Program-made: the position numbers and the translations under genes | Part shown: piece by piece, positions 1-6,602 of the stretch | Layout: every line of letters begins with the position of its first letter | Position numbering within the stretch: position 1 is the first letter of the stretch | The notes under the pieces: model-generated | What the model was told of the DNA's origin: nothing | Databases searched by the model: none | Seen by the model: the letters and a program-made list of their open reading frames with translations, nothing else | Source: Candidatus Thiothrix anitrata | GTDB lineage: Bacteria; Pseudomonadota; Gammaproteobacteria; Thiotrichales; Thiotrichaceae | Direction of reading: 5' to 3' | Length of the DNA stretch: 64,000 bases | Assembly (NCBI RefSeq): GCF_017901155.1 | Contig: NZ_CP072800.1 | Coordinates: forward strand, 124,001-188,000

Positions 1-1238
1 CAGCCGTCAGTACGCACGTAAGAAACGTTACGTGGCTGTTTGATCATGTTTGGATCCGGGTCGATACCGATGCCTTCCAAGAAGTTCACCAGACCGATAC
101 GCTCGATCATTTCACCGCAACGCTCGTGTTCCAGACCATTTTCAGCCCAGAAGTCGATGATGGAAGCAGCCAACTCAACAATGCGCTCATAATCTTCTTC
201 GTTATCCAACTTCATGAATGGGATAACCACTGTACCCATCAAGTCACCGATTTTCAGGGTGCGTTTACCGCCGATCAAGATGGTTACACCTTTATCATCA
301 CCCACTTGCAGTGCTTTTGGCATAACGTTCAAGCAGTGCATACAACGTACACAGTTGCCGTTATCAACAGTAATGGTGTCATCGTCGTTCAGCTTAATAG
401 CCTGAGTTGGGCAACGGCTGATGACGTTATCGAACATGTATTGACGACCCGCAGAACGATCACCTTCTTTGCCAATCTCCTTGGCTTTCTTCATGATCAT
501 TTCTTTAACGGCTTCTTGGTTGACTTTCATTTCATCACGCCAAGTACCAATAACCGCAAAGTCAGCACGCTCAATCGCGTTCTGGCAATCGTTAGGACAA
601 CCAGAAACTTTGAACTTGAATTTGTAAGGCAATGCTGGGCGATGCACATCATCCGTGAAGTTATTCATCAGACGGCGATGGATCGCGTGCTCGTTGCAGT
701 TAGACATTTCGCAACGTGCTGCGCCGACGCAAGACATACCAGTACGCACACAAGGACCTGCACCACCCAAGTCCCAACCGTATTCATTGATTTCATCAAA
801 GAAGTGTTGGAAGTTGACGCTGTTTGCACCGATAAACATGATGTTGCCGGTTTGACCGTGGAAAGTCTGCAAACCAGAACCCCACTTCTCCCAGCTATCC
901 GCCAATTGGCGCAGCATGTCAGTGGTGTAGTAGTTACCAGCAGGCGGCTGTACACGCAGCGTATGGAATTCTTTGGATTCAGGGAACATGTGACCGACTT
1001 CAGAAAAGCGCGGAATGATGCCGCCGCCGTAACCGAAGACAGAAATGGTACCACCTTTCCAGTAGCCCATTTTGGTTTCGTAAGAATGCTCCAACTGACC
1101 CATCAGGCCATTGATTACATTACGGATGCGCTCATCTGGATGCTCATCGCGCAGCTTCTTGAAACCGGTGATGAAGCTAGGCCATGGGCCTTCTTCCAGC
1201 ACATCCAGCATCGGTGTTGGATAATTATTCGTTGCCAT
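1..1238 (-). CDS. dsrA: Dissimilatory (reverse-type) sulfite reductase alpha subunit, 3' end cut by window edge
   Basis: This is the alpha subunit of cytoplasmic DsrAB, which in sulfur oxidisers works in reverse to turn sulfur carried by DsrC into sulfite. Translating the minus strand gives an uninterrupted product starting MATNNYPTPMLDVLEEG. It has the siroheme/[4Fe-4S] cysteine signature CVGAARCEMSNC near residue 168 and CPNDC near residue 215, then an inserted ferredoxin-type cluster motif NCVRCMHCLNVMPKA near residue 300. An ATG at 1236-1238 is preceded by a strong GAGGAGG ribosome site, which fixes the start. The gene runs off the left edge, so dsrB and the rest of the cluster should lie outside. 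Oxidative rather than reductive direction is inferred from the organism, not seen. Confidence 0.95.
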   Translation of the reverse strand, partial: MATNNYPTPMLDVLEEGPWPSFITGFKKLRDEHPDERIRNVINGLMGQLEHSYETKMGYWKGGTISVFGYGGGIIPRFSEVGHMFPESKEFHTLRVQPPAGNYYTTDMLRQLADSWEKWGSGLQTFHGQTGNIMFIGANSVNFQHFFDEINEYGWDLGGAGPCVRTGMSCVGAARCEMSNCNEHAIHRRLMNNFTDDVHRPALPYKFKFKVSGCPNDCQNAIERADFAVIGTWRDEMKVNQEAVKEMIMKKAKEIGKEGDRSAGRQYMFDNVISRCPTQAIKLNDDDTITVDNGNCVRCMHCLNVMPKALQVGDDKGVTILIGGKRTLKIGDLMGTVVIPFMKLDNEEDYERIVELAASIIDFWAENGLEHERCGEMIERIGLVNFLEGIGIDPDPNMIKQPRNVSYVRTDG

Positions 1239-1559
1239 ACCTGCCTCCTCAATAAAACGATTGCAATGGCACTTCCTCTTGACTCGCTCTACAAATCAAA
1301 AGCCAAGGGAAATATCAAATCAAAAACGGGTCACGTAACTGTGTTCGCTGCTATTTGCGAGTGGGCTAAGTGTATGCGTCATACTCCCGTCATAGAATCT
1401 CACCCATGGGGTGTTGCTTGAATCCATGCGGTATCCCTAAGGGGATAGGCACTCAACATAATCAAAAATAGTCCACTGACAGCGGTACAATAGCATATTC
1501 GGATTTTTTAATATTGCAAATAGCTGTAGTAATCATCGGTCTTTATTGAGGTCTGCAAA
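1239..1559. promoter_or_regulatory. Divergent dsrA / dioxygenase intergenic region with two small dyads
   Basis: This gene-free stretch separates dsrA (-) from the dioxygenase gene (+), so promoters for both must lie here. I see two short perfect dyads: CACCC-ATG-GGGTG at 1401-1413 and TATCCC-TAAG-GGGATA at 1432-1447. They could be operator sites or chance. The part nearest the dioxygenase (about 1490-1550) is AT-rich. No convincing -35/-10 pair could be picked by eye. Confidence 0.35.
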
Positions 1560-2444
1560 ATGCACAAATCACCCTTCAATATCAATGCCTTATCGGGATT
1601 TCAAGATTGGCGCAACAAAAAGTTATCCGCTTACCCCTTAGCACCGGAAGCATTATTCACCACGATTGCAGACCCTGAAAATCCCAGTAAGACCGAAATA
1701 ACGCAACTCCAGCACATTTGCCGCGAACACAATCTCGCGCTGTACCGTTTTGCACAAGGCGACCTCCGCAGCAAACGTCATGTCCATTGTTTAGGTCGAA
1801 AAGTGGGTTTATCCCGGCTAGATAACAACCTCTGCGCCGATGAAGACAGCCTCACTTCCTTACACGTGACCTCGCACGCTGGGCAACACGATTACATTCC
1901 CTACACCAATAAACCGCTAAGTTGGCATACTGACGGATACTACAACCGGCCAGAAGAGCAAATTCATGGCATGTTGCTGCATTGTGCCCAACCCGCACTC
2001 GAAGGCGGTGAAAGCTGGTTGATGGATCATGAGATTGCTTACATTTTATTGCGTGATGCTAACCCCGATTACATCCACGCCTTGATGCACCCGAATGCCT
2101 TCACGATTCCTGCCAATATATTGAACGGGGAAATCATTCGCCCCGAACAATCCGGCCCCGTGTTTAGCGTCACCGCTGCGGGTCATTTGCACATGCGCTA
2201 TTCCGCCCGCCAGCGCAATGTGATTTGGCGCGATGACCCGATGACGCGGGAAGCCGCCGATTTCCTATTGAATTTATGGCAACAGGACTCACCTTACAAA
2301 ATAAGGTACACATTGCAGGCAGGCGAAGGCTTACTGTGCAACAACGTGCTGCACAACCGCACCGCATTTAAAGACAGCGACGACCCGACACAAACCCGCT
2401 TACTATACCGTGGACGTTATTTTGATCGGGTAGGAAGAACCTAA
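1560..2444 (+). CDS. TauD/TfdA-family Fe(II)/2-oxoglutarate-dependent dioxygenase-like protein
   Basis: This 294-residue protein has the hallmarks of TauD/TfdA hydroxylases: WHTDGYY near residue 122 supplies the first His-x-Asp of the iron triad, and NNVLHNRTAF near residue 262 the distal His, followed by arginines (TRLLYRGRYF) that in the family bind 2-oxoglutarate. Family members use oxygen and 2-oxoglutarate to hydroxylate small substrates, sometimes releasing sulfite from sulfonates. The substrate here is unknown. It opens a same-strand set with a 65-residue protein and a Cas6-like protein, spaced 9 and 5 bp, so one transcript is likely. Its position divergent from dsrA suggests a link to sulfur metabolism (inference). 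Confidence 0.8.
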   Translation: MHKSPFNINALSGFQDWRNKKLSAYPLAPEALFTTIADPENPSKTEITQLQHICREHNLALYRFAQGDLRSKRHVHCLGRKVGLSRLDNNLCADEDSLTSLHVTSHAGQHDYIPYTNKPLSWHTDGYYNRPEEQIHGMLLHCAQPALEGGESWLMDHEIAYILLRDANPDYIHALMHPNAFTIPANILNGEIIRPEQSGPVFSVTAAGHLHMRYSARQRNVIWRDDPMTREAADFLLNLWQQDSPYKIRYTLQAGEGLLCNNVLHNRTAFKDSDDPTQTRLLYRGRYFDRVGRT

Positions 2445-2453
2445 GGAGAGAAT

Positions 2454-2651
2454 ATGCTCAGTTTAAGCCAAATCTTGATGGTGGATGGTCACAACATCAG
2501 CAATTTTGAGGAGTTAAAGCAAATCGTGCAACAACGCGCATTGGAAACCGGCTCGATTTTTTTCCAGATTGATATTGAGCCACCCGGCTACAAAGACCGT
2601 CCAGACGACTGGTACGACCAGTTGGAAATCACTTTTTCGTCGGCGAGGTAA
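2454..2651 (+). CDS. Small protein of unknown function between TauD-like and Cas6-like genes
   Basis: This 65-residue soluble protein matches no family I recognise. It starts at an ATG preceded by AAGGAGAG, has no signal peptide or membrane segment, and is followed after 5 bp by the Cas6-like gene. The N-terminal half looks helical (NFEELKQIVQQRALETG); the C-terminal half is acidic and aromatic (DRPDDWYDQLEITF). Tight spacing on both sides makes it a genuine member of the three-gene operon rather than a chance frame. Confidence 0.65.
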   Translation: MLSLSQILMVDGHNISNFEELKQIVQQRALETGSIFFQIDIEPPGYKDRPDDWYDQLEITFSSAR

Positions 2652-2656
2652 ACACC

Positions 2657-3346
2657 ATGTTTTGGCAGGAAGACGAGGACAAAACCCTCCCCTATCAAGC
2701 ACCCGATGAAGTGCTGGATGTTAGTTTCGCCATCGACTGCAAGCAATTGCCACTGGATCATGCGTGGGATTTGGCACAAGCCGTCCAACGCGCACTGCCT
2801 TGGTTTGCAGAGGAAAGCGTTGCGGGCGTTCACCCCATTCACGTTGCTGAAAGTGGCAATGGCTGGGAACGACCCGATGACGCAGCGAATCAATTCCTGC
2901 TACCTTCGCGGCGCACACGGATGTTTTTACGCATTCCCAAAACCCGTATTCCTGAGACCAAAGCCCTATCCGGTACAACGCTGGATGTTAACGGTTATGC
3001 CATCGGTTTGCGGGACATGAAGGAAAAACCGTTCATCCACACTTCGGTAGTATTTTCGCGCTACGTGCTCTCTGACGCAGCAGAAGACGAAAACAGCTTT
3101 CTGCAACGCATGGCGGCAGAAGTAACACAGATCGCTGATTTCAAAGTAAAAAAAATGCTGTGCGGCAAGGGCCATACCCTGCACACACCGACAGGTGTAT
3201 TGCATACCCGTCATTTAATGATCGCGGACTTGGACAGTGAACCGTCAATCCGCTTACAGCAATACGGGCTGGGTGAAGGGCGCAAACTCGGTTGCGGGCT
3301 GTTTATGCCTCACAAAGGCATCAAAACCCTAAAGCCCACCGAATAA
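2657..3346 (+). CDS. Orphan Cas6/Cmx6-type (I-MYXAN) RAMP-fold protein
   Basis: This 229-residue protein resembles the Cas6/Cmx6 family named for the Myxococcus-type I CRISPR system. The best evidence is the C-terminal glycine-rich stretch GLGEGRKLGCGLFMPHKGI (about residues 203-221), the G-loop position of Cas6-type RAMP proteins. Conserved-looking SGNGW and the His-rich GKGHTLHTPTG (about residues 170-180) also fit. Cas6 proteins cut precursor CRISPR RNA, but no cas gene or repeat array is visible, and the gene is the third of an operon beside dsr. A role outside CRISPR, perhaps binding or cutting another RNA, is an inference. Assignment is from memory of the family, not a search. Confidence 0.65.
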   Translation: MFWQEDEDKTLPYQAPDEVLDVSFAIDCKQLPLDHAWDLAQAVQRALPWFAEESVAGVHPIHVAESGNGWERPDDAANQFLLPSRRTRMFLRIPKTRIPETKALSGTTLDVNGYAIGLRDMKEKPFIHTSVVFSRYVLSDAAEDENSFLQRMAAEVTQIADFKVKKMLCGKGHTLHTPTGVLHTRHLMIADLDSEPSIRLQQYGLGEGRKLGCGLFMPHKGIKTLKPTE

Positions 3347-3362
3347 CCCCGTCTCAACCCTC

Positions 3363-3436
3363 CCCCGCAAGGGGTGCGGGAACAAAAAAGCGTATCCCTT
3401 TTGAGGAATGGGAGGTTTACTGCTTTTTCGTATAAT
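3363..3436 (+). promoter_or_regulatory. Hairpin and promoter-like -10 ahead of the DsrC-family gene
   Basis: A GC-rich hairpin (CCCGCA...TGCGGG, about 3365-3380) follows the Cas6-like gene and may end or attenuate its transcript, though it has no T-run. Downstream, TATAAT at 3431-3436 is a perfect -10 hexamer about 58 bp before the DsrC-family start; no good -35 is seen at 17 bp. The DsrC-family gene probably has its own promoter here. Confidence 0.4.
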
Positions 3437-3493
3437 TTTGCGGTCAAGAATTTCATCGAATGGCAACATTCACTTTTGCATGAGGAATTAAAC

Positions 3494-3838
3494 ATGGCTT
3501 ACGAAGTAAATGGCACAACCATCGAAACCACTGAAGCAGGCTACTTGGTAGACCTGAACGATTGGAACGAAGAAGTTGCTAAAGTTATTGCTGCCGAAGA
3601 AGGCATTGGCGAGTTGACTGAGCGTCACTGGGATGTCATCAACTACCTGCGCGACCAGTACATCAACAACGGCGGCACACAGCCAATGGAACGCATTATC
3701 CAGAAAGCAATGGCTGAGCAATGGGGCGACAAAAAGCTGTCCAGTAAAGACATGTACACCCTGTTCCCACGCGCACCGAGCAAGCAAGGTCTGAAAGTCG
3801 CAGGTCTGCCAGCGACTAACCGCAAAGGCGGCTATTGA
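3494..3838 (+). CDS. Cysteine-free DsrC/TusE-family protein (RspA-like)
   Basis: This 114-residue protein aligns by eye with DsrC/TusE: MAYEVNGTTIETTEAGYL at the start, then the LTERHWDVINYLRDQY and NGGTQPMERIIQKAM helices, ending LFPRAPSKQGLKVAGLPATN. True DsrC carries two conserved cysteines on the C-terminal arm and TusE one; here there is no cysteine anywhere, so it cannot carry sulfur as a persulfide or trisulfide. Such members are called RspA and are thought to be regulatory or scaffolding. The frame is open upstream to 3374, but ATG 3494 has a GAGGAA site and matches the family N-terminus. A redox-active DsrC should exist elsewhere. Confidence 0.88.
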   Translation: MAYEVNGTTIETTEAGYLVDLNDWNEEVAKVIAAEEGIGELTERHWDVINYLRDQYINNGGTQPMERIIQKAMAEQWGDKKLSSKDMYTLFPRAPSKQGLKVAGLPATNRKGGY

Positions 3839-3848
3839 TTTCTACCCG

Positions 3849-3899
3849 AAAGGGGGTATTCCCCCTTTTACCTGAATCCGTTTATCCTGCTTTCAGGAT
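3849..3899 (+). terminator. Two hairpins between the RspA-like gene and the next small gene
   Basis: AAAGGGGG-TATT-CCCCCTTT (3849-3868) is a perfect stem followed by only four Ts, so it looks like a terminator or attenuator after the RspA-like gene. A second dyad, ATCCTG-CTTT-CAGGAT (3884-3899), sits just before the next ribosome site. Partial read-through could set the ratio of the two proteins. Confidence 0.6.
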
Positions 3900-3926
3900 T
3901 TGGTTAAATTTGAAGAGGCACCGAAC

Positions 3927-4118
3927 ATGAGCACTAAGCAAGAGCTGATTAGCGAAATGCTGGAAATGCAGAAGAAATTCATTGCATACGAACAATCTGG
4001 TCAATTCAATGCAGAAGAATACTACGTGGGTGAGTGGAAAGCTTACCGTGAACGTTATCAGGAACTGACTAACGAAGTTCGTGAAATTGCTTCTAAAGAA
4101 GCTAATTTCTGGAAATAA
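3927..4118 (+). CDS. Small charged helical protein downstream of the DsrC-family gene
   Basis: This 63-residue protein (MSTKQELISEMLEMQKKF...) is almost all predicted helix and rich in Glu/Lys/Tyr, with no signal peptide and no cysteine. I do not recognise a named family. ATG 3927 is chosen over a GTG at 3900 because GAAGAGG stands about 7 bases ahead. It lies 88 bp after the RspA-like gene, separated by two hairpins, and ends in a strong terminator, so the two genes probably form one small unit. Confidence 0.7.
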   Translation: MSTKQELISEMLEMQKKFIAYEQSGQFNAEEYYVGEWKAYRERYQELTNEVREIASKEANFWK

Positions 4119-4140
4119 GCACGCCTAGCGTGTTGTAAAG

Positions 4141-4164
4141 AAGCCGCTTCAGCGGCTTTTTTAT
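4141..4164. terminator. Rho-independent terminator
   Basis: AAGCCGC-TTCA-GCGGCTT (4141-4158) followed by TTTTTATT. It closes the small-protein transcript on the plus strand. The upstream A-rich side could also let it serve the converging gene on the minus strand, whose stop is at 4172. Confidence 0.85.
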
Positions 4165-4171
4165 TGTCTGC

Positions 4172-5059
4172 TTATTGAGCAGAAACCAAACCCCAAACAT
4201 CATCTTTTTGCCCACGTCTTACCTCATGCAACAAGATGCGCTCACCCAAGTGAAACTTACCCGCTAACTGCCGCCCGTAAGGGGAGGCATGTACACGTGC
4301 AATATATTGCGTTAAATACACACGTCCAATCGCCGGTAAACCACTGCTGGGGGGAATATGCAGTTTCTGATCATGCCAACCGTAATCACGCAATTCGCCC
4401 AAATAAACCCACACCTTGTCAACCTGCACTGGAAGCGGCTCAATATCTTGGCGTGTTGTGACATTGGTTAATTGACGCACCACCACCCCTGAACGATTTG
4501 CCACAGCGGTACGCTCAGCAGCACGCTTCACGGGTTCAGATTCACGCTTATCGGTACGCTTAACCGTGACCGGTTTAACTTCACGTTTTACCGATGTGGA
4601 TTCACTCTTATCGGGTTTTACTGGTGCAATAACCTCTGGCGATTTGGGCAGAGGACTCGACATTTTCGCCAAAGCACCTGAGGATACTTTAGCATCAACC
4701 ACTTCCGGTACATCTTTTACCAGCGAAGGCGATGTCAGTGTTGTTACAATCACAGGTTGTTGTGGCGTAACCATAACGGATGATGCGGCAGGCTGTGATG
4801 CGAGAGGCGTGACCAATACAGGCTGCGGAGATATAACAGTAGGTGCTGCGGAAACCGGAGCAGGCATCGCTGTAGCCAACTCAGGCGTAGCCACCGCACT
4901 CACCGCTTCCGCCTTATGCTCAAGATCATCCAAACGGTGGTAGAAATACCCAAGCCCAGCCAAGGTTGCCGCTTGCAACCCTGCGATGGGAAGCCACAAC
5001 ACCACTAATTTTCTGTGTGTCACCCACCAAGGGGTTCTCTTTACCACCAGCCGCGCCAT
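4172..5059 (-). CDS. Membrane-anchored protein with low-complexity linker and C-terminal SH3-like region
   Basis: This 295-residue protein has a short basic N-terminus, one membrane segment at about residues 18-40 (LVVLWLPIAGLQAATLAGLG), and then a coiled-coil start (DDLEHKAEAV). A long Ala/Pro/Val/Ser/Thr and Lys-rich linker follows (about residues 50-200), leading to a folded C-terminus with VWVYLGELRDYGWHD and a final LGERILLHEVRRG. The end has the feel of a bacterial SH3-like domain. This suggests an inner-membrane protein with a periplasmic domain held away by the linker, perhaps binding cell wall. No specific function is claimed. The start has AAGGAG 7 bases upstream. Confidence 0.65.
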   Translation of the reverse strand: MARLVVKRTPWWVTHRKLVVLWLPIAGLQAATLAGLGYFYHRLDDLEHKAEAVSAVATPELATAMPAPVSAAPTVISPQPVLVTPLASQPAASSVMVTPQQPVIVTTLTSPSLVKDVPEVVDAKVSSGALAKMSSPLPKSPEVIAPVKPDKSESTSVKREVKPVTVKRTDKRESEPVKRAAERTAVANRSGVVVRQLTNVTTRQDIEPLPVQVDKVWVYLGELRDYGWHDQKLHIPPSSGLPAIGRVYLTQYIARVHASPYGRQLAGKFHLGERILLHEVRRGQKDDVWGLVSAQ

Positions 5060-5180
5060 CCCAAACTCCTTGATACGCCTTCACTGAAATACATTCCCTA
5101 GCTTTTACTTGACTGCACTTTTTTACAAGCCAATATTCGACAAAAAAAGACTTTTTACTGCCGAGTGGTTGCAAGCAAGT

Positions 5181-5849
5181 TTATACCTCACTCCACATCC
5201 GCAATAAGTTGATGTGTACCGTGCTGATATTAGCCGCTTCTTCCGATTGTGGCAGCTTGTTGATTACACCCTCGCGAGCCTGTGCTAACTGGTAAAGCAA
5301 TTCGCGTTGCATGGGGTCTTTCACCAAGCTTTGCGCCCATGTCACCGCGACTAAACGTTCACCACGTGTCACTTCAGCAACCTGATGCCAACTGCCAGAA
5401 TCATAGATCACTGCGTCACCGGCTGCACCGCGAATTTTTTGTTCGCCATAAGCAGTGCGAATCACAATTTCCCCACCTTCGTAGTCATCATTGAGAAATA
5501 CAGTGGTGGAAACGTCGGTACGATACCGCCCGGACATCGGCCCCATTACCGGATCATCCACGTGAAAACCGTAAGTCATACCGGGTTGATAACGTGCGTA
5601 AAACGCTGTCGCCACCCGTAATGGCAATACCGCAGCCTGATATTGCGGGTGTTGCACCAACGGTGACATTACCATCGCATTTAAGCGACGATGTAACGGG
5701 CTATTCGGGGAAAGCTCTTGATTATACTTAACTTTCGCCGCTTCCATCCCGGCAGAAAAACGCCCGTCGACAAATTCACCCGTGGCTAACAGCTCCTGAA
5801 CTTCTTTCAGGCGTTGGGAATCAAGTACATTTTTAATCAGTAATAGCAT
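5181..5849 (-). CDS. piuC: PKHD-type Fe(II)/2-oxoglutarate hydroxylase (PiuC/YbiX family)
   Basis: This 222-residue protein matches the PiuC/YbiX family: GMTYGFHVDDPVM near residue 95 supplies His-x-Asp, GSWHQVAEVTRGERLVAVTW near residue 155 the distal His and the 2-oxoglutarate-binding Arg, and the N-terminus (LLLIKNVLDSQRLKEVQELL) is typical. Length is close to the usual 225 residues. In other bacteria these genes sit beside siderophore receptors and are iron-regulated. Here there is no receptor next to it, and no Fur box was found by eye. The physiological substrate of the family is not established. Confidence 0.87.
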   Translation of the reverse strand: MLLLIKNVLDSQRLKEVQELLATGEFVDGRFSAGMEAAKVKYNQELSPNSPLHRRLNAMVMSPLVQHPQYQAAVLPLRVATAFYARYQPGMTYGFHVDDPVMGPMSGRYRTDVSTTVFLNDDYEGGEIVIRTAYGEQKIRGAAGDAVIYDSGSWHQVAEVTRGERLVAVTWAQSLVKDPMQRELLYQLAQAREGVINKLPQSEEAANISTVHINLLRMWSEV

Positions 5850-5910
5850 GGCATTTCCTTTCAGGTGTGGAATCGGGTAATCTGCCCTCGAAGCAAACTA
5901 CAGGTTAACG

Positions 5911-6231
5911 ATGATGCAATTACGGATACAAATCAACGACACCACACGCGATATTGACGTACCGGATTTTATGCTGGCAGAAGGCGAAGATTTTTTTGCC
6001 CAGATAGATCAAGATATGGACAAAGGCTACCAAATGAGCCGGAAGTGGATCGACCGGCCTGATCAAGAGCAACGTTGCCAAATTGTCGCGGATAAAATTC
6101 TCACGGCTTTATCCAACGGCAATCAAAAAAGCGGCACGTTAATGGCGGCCTACATTCTCAAACGGATGCCACGGGTGCGTGAAATCCACATGAATACTGA
6201 AGGCGATATGTTAGGGCATGAGTTAATTTAA
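5911..6231 (+). CDS. Conserved-looking small protein of unknown function
   Basis: This 106-residue soluble protein is divergent from piuC. It starts MMQLRIQINDTTRDIDVP, continues with an acidic helix (FFAQIDQDMDKGYQMSRKW) and a run IVADKILTALSNGNQKSGTLMAAYILKRMPRV, and ends in a charged tail. The start could be ATG 5911 or ATG 5914. It has no membrane segment and I recognise no family. Its last 4 bp overlap the 3' end of the converging yajD gene. Confidence 0.65.
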   Translation: MMQLRIQINDTTRDIDVPDFMLAEGEDFFAQIDQDMDKGYQMSRKWIDRPDQEQRCQIVADKILTALSNGNQKSGTLMAAYILKRMPRVREIHMNTEGDMLGHELI

Positions 6232-6581
6232 CCCTTAGACTTCATCCGCTCCTTCAAATCCGCAAAGGGGTTGTGAGTCGCAATTCCCACCCCTTTGGTT
6301 CCCGCTGACCCGCCGTGTGCGGCTTCCAGTATTTTTTGATGCTCGTAATCGTGGCAATACAAACACAGTAATTCCCAGTTGCTACCATCAGTGGGATTAT
6401 TATCGTGATTATGATCACGGTGATGCACGGTTAACTCACGTAAGTTGGCGTGATTAAATTCCCGCGCACACCGCCCACAAATCCACGGATACAGTTTTAA
6501 CGCTTGCTCGCGATAACCTTTGGCACGTTCTTCCGAGTTTTTACGGGCTTTAAGAACGACTTTTTCTTGTTCAGAATTCAT
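6228..6581 (-). CDS. yajD: YajD-family HNH nuclease
   Basis: This 117-residue protein resembles Escherichia coli YajD. A zinc site is formed by CGRCAREF and CLYCHDYEHQ, enclosing the HNH core LTVHHRDHNHDNNPTDGSNWE (about residues 50-70). HNH enzymes cut DNA, but the role of YajD is not known. It lies 21 bp downstream of pepN on the same strand, so co-transcription with pepN is likely. Confidence 0.88.
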   Translation of the reverse strand: MNSEQEKVVLKARKNSEERAKGYREQALKLYPWICGRCAREFNHANLRELTVHHRDHNHDNNPTDGSNWELLCLYCHDYEHQKILEAAHGGSAGTKGVGIATHNPFADLKERMKSKG

Positions 6582-6602
6582 ACTAAATATCCCCTCCTAA
6601 CA

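Noticed and set aside
126-1421. Long plus-strand open frame of 431 codons
   Set aside because: It is the antisense shadow of dsrA; the minus strand carries clear siroheme and ferredoxin motifs, and the plus frame has no recognisable domain.
2657-3346. A CRISPR-Cas locus
   Set aside because: Only a Cas6-like protein is present. I saw no direct-repeat array with spacers and no other cas gene in the window.
5120-5180. Terminator-like A/T run near the end of the piuC-type gene
   Set aside because: AAAAAGACTTTTT is a weak AT-only dyad without a GC stem.
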